Assembly: GCF_009729035.1 (NCBI RefSeq)
Contig: NZ_CP045483.1
Location: 1,200,001 to 1,264,000, forward strand
Source: Stygiolobus azoricus
GTDB lineage: Archaea > Thermoproteota > Thermoprotei_A > Sulfolobales > Sulfolobaceae
Reading direction: 5' to 3'
DNA: 64,000 nt
In this document: positions 62,893 through 64,000 of the stretch, in pieces
Layout: each line of letters begins with the position of its first letter
Numbering within the stretch: position 1 is the stretch's first letter
Notes under the pieces: generated by a model
Seen by the model: the letters and a program-made list of their open reading frames with translations, nothing else
The model's database searches: none
What the model was told of the DNA's origin: nothing
Made by a program: the position numbers and the translations under genes

Positions 62893-63930
62893 ATGTTAAT
62901 TAGCGTAATTATATCAGCTTATGACAGAAGAGAGTTCCTTAAAAACGCAATAAGAAGTGTTTATAGACAGTTACTAGATAAAGGATTATATGAAGTAATT
63001 GTAGTTAAGAACTTTGAGGATAAGGAGATAGACGACTACATTGCAAAGCTAGGCTATAAAAATATTATATACGATACTCCTAAATATGGAGAGCAAATTA
63101 GTGCGGGAATTGAGGAGTCAAAGGGCGAAATTTTAGCATTCCTAGAGGATGATGACGAGTTTAAACAAGAAAAACTAAGTAAAATATACAATGTATTTAC
63201 TACACAAAAAGAAGTGTCATACTTTCATGATACAAGGGAGTATATTTATAATGATAAAATAATTGACATAAACACTAAAGACCCTAAGATTAGCGAGATT
63301 ATTAAATATCTTGAAGAAATAACTCCGCATGAAGACGTTCTAATAGATCCTTTTGACAAAAGGGTCAAAAATTTTCTTGTAAAGTATTATGGTATTGCAG
63401 TAACTGTAAGTTTAATGTCTGTCAGACGTAGTTGCATAGAGGATAAAATGGCTTTATTAAAACAAATAGATGTTGGTGTAGAGGATTTTATCCCTGCTTT
63501 TGCAGCTGAATGCGGTAAACTATTTCATGCTGCAGACAGATTAACGAGATATAGAATTCATAATAAGAACTCATCAATAGCCTTAAATGAAAAGGATATT
63601 ATTAGACCTCTCTTTAACTTAATGAGGTCTATAAATGACTGGAAAATTATAATTAATAATATATCTCCAAGAAATCAGATGCGTAATGTTGTAAAAATGA
63701 GGGTATTAAGTGCTAAATTAGCCTTGTATACCTCACCAGATGAAATCAAAGAAAAATTAGGTTACAAACAGAACATATTAAGTGCGATTAAGGACCTTAC
63801 GGATTTGTCCTTAATTAATCATGACCTACACTGGTATCTTAATTTTCTTCCATATGTTATTTTTACCAGTATTCCTTCAAAACGGGTAAAAATGTTAATT
63901 AAAAGGATAATTAAAGGTGTGAGGAAATGA
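62893..63930 (+). CDS. GT2-type glycosyltransferase
   Basis: This 345-residue enzyme starts MLISVIISAYDRREFLKNAI, with ILAFLEDDDEFKQEKLSKIY (about 78-97) as the E-D-D-D cluster and RLTRYRIHNKNSSIALNEKD in the C-terminal part, where many GT2 enzymes have an R-x-H-x-x-N-x-S motif. It is a paralog of the gene at 60629. Its stop overlaps the start of the next gene (ATGA at 63927-63930). Confidence 0.85.
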   Translation: MLISVIISAYDRREFLKNAIRSVYRQLLDKGLYEVIVVKNFEDKEIDDYIAKLGYKNIIYDTPKYGEQISAGIEESKGEILAFLEDDDEFKQEKLSKIYNVFTTQKEVSYFHDTREYIYNDKIIDINTKDPKISEIIKYLEEITPHEDVLIDPFDKRVKNFLVKYYGIAVTVSLMSVRRSCIEDKMALLKQIDVGVEDFIPAFAAECGKLFHAADRLTRYRIHNKNSSIALNEKDIIRPLFNLMRSINDWKIIINNISPRNQMRNVVKMRVLSAKLALYTSPDEIKEKLGYKQNILSAIKDLTDLSLINHDLHWYLNFLPYVIFTSIPSKRVKMLIKRIIKGVRK

Positions 63931-64000
63931 GTAATTTTATAACTAGAGCTAAAATAGTAATAAAGTCTAGAAAATTGTTAAAAAATTGGATATCTAGTAT
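63927..64000 (+). CDS. Start of a further gene, cut by the window edge; possible FkbM methyltransferase
   Basis: An ATG at 63927, preceded by GGTGTGAGG and overlapping the previous stop, opens MSNFITRAKIVIKSRKLLKN and runs off the window. The basic, helix-like beginning resembles the first residues of the two FkbM genes in this window (46417 and 51931), but 24 residues are too few to be sure. Confidence 0.45.
   Translation, partial: MSNFITRAKIVIKSRKLLKNWISS

Noticed and set aside
1-64000. tRNA or rRNA genes
   Set aside because: No cloverleaf with a GTTCRAANC-type T arm or rRNA-like GC-rich block was seen by eye; a covariance search would be decisive.

Overview
The window looks like a chromosomal segment of a thermoacidophilic crenarchaeon of the order Sulfolobales. 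The evidence is AT-rich DNA, TATA boxes about 25-30 bp before many start codons (leaderless transcripts), families typical of that order (DUF973, PaREP1, a GH12-type secreted endoglucanase, many PIN/AbrB toxin-antitoxin genes, type III CRISPR RAMP proteins, an IS200/IS605 element) and 24-bp CRISPR repeats ending in the Sulfolobales-type handle ACTGAAAG. I cannot name the species.

Layout. 1-2.3 kb: the 3' end of a type III CRISPR effector operon (two RAMP genes, the first damaged at its 5' end) and a 6-repeat CRISPR array. 3.2-9.9 kb: a membrane protein with a beta-propeller protein, two type IV pilin-like surface proteins (the second 720 residues) and an MFS transporter; between them at 8.35-8.50 kb lie three decayed CRISPR repeats in the opposite orientation. 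10.2-12.2 kb: a csx1 CARF-HEPN gene broken by two frameshifts whose last frame runs into a second CRISPR array of 8 repeats; the other end of that array abuts a truncated vapBC pair, with no recognisable leader. 12.6-16.9 kb: a DUF973 protein, an IS605-type element (tnpA, tnpB, predicted right-end RNA) next to the tail of a cyclase-family gene, then hypA with an Mrp-type ATPase. 17-24 kb: an HTH-like regulator, cbiZ, a decayed vapBC, a frameshifted Rieske ferredoxin, a possible AEP-fold protein followed by a Cys/His zinc-domain plus DUF1917-like protein, and an MscS channel. 24.5-37 kb: metabolic genes (molybdopterin hydroxylase large subunit, ModA-like and DsrE-like proteins, MDR oxidoreductase, CitE-like lyase, MFS transporters, GH12 glycanase), an intact vapBC pair and a glycosyltransferase. 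37-42 kb: an AAA/DUF4143 ATPase preceded by three 33-bp tandem repeats, a HAD hydrolase, an HPP-like protein and two PaREP1 genes. 42.5-64 kb: a surface-glycan locus with many GT2 and GT4 glycosyltransferases, a Wzx-type flippase, FkbM methyltransferases, large membrane proteins, and many broken or truncated copies of the same families.

How it fits together. The right third probably builds and exports a variable surface glycan, perhaps on the S-layer or pili. It shows recombination: a 128-bp perfectly identical 5' module shared by two otherwise diverged GT2 genes, fragments of GT2, GT4 and flippase genes, and an IS110-like remnant. The left third is a decaying CRISPR neighbourhood rearranged around its repeats and insertion-sequence ends. 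Short sequences resembling IS200/IS605 right ends occur alone at least six times.

Caution. Many recognisable genes are interrupted by one-base shifts, several in A or T runs (csx1, Rieske, fkbM). Real decay, translational or transcriptional slippage, and sequencing indels are all possible; raw reads would decide. All functional calls come from reading motifs by eye, without database searches.
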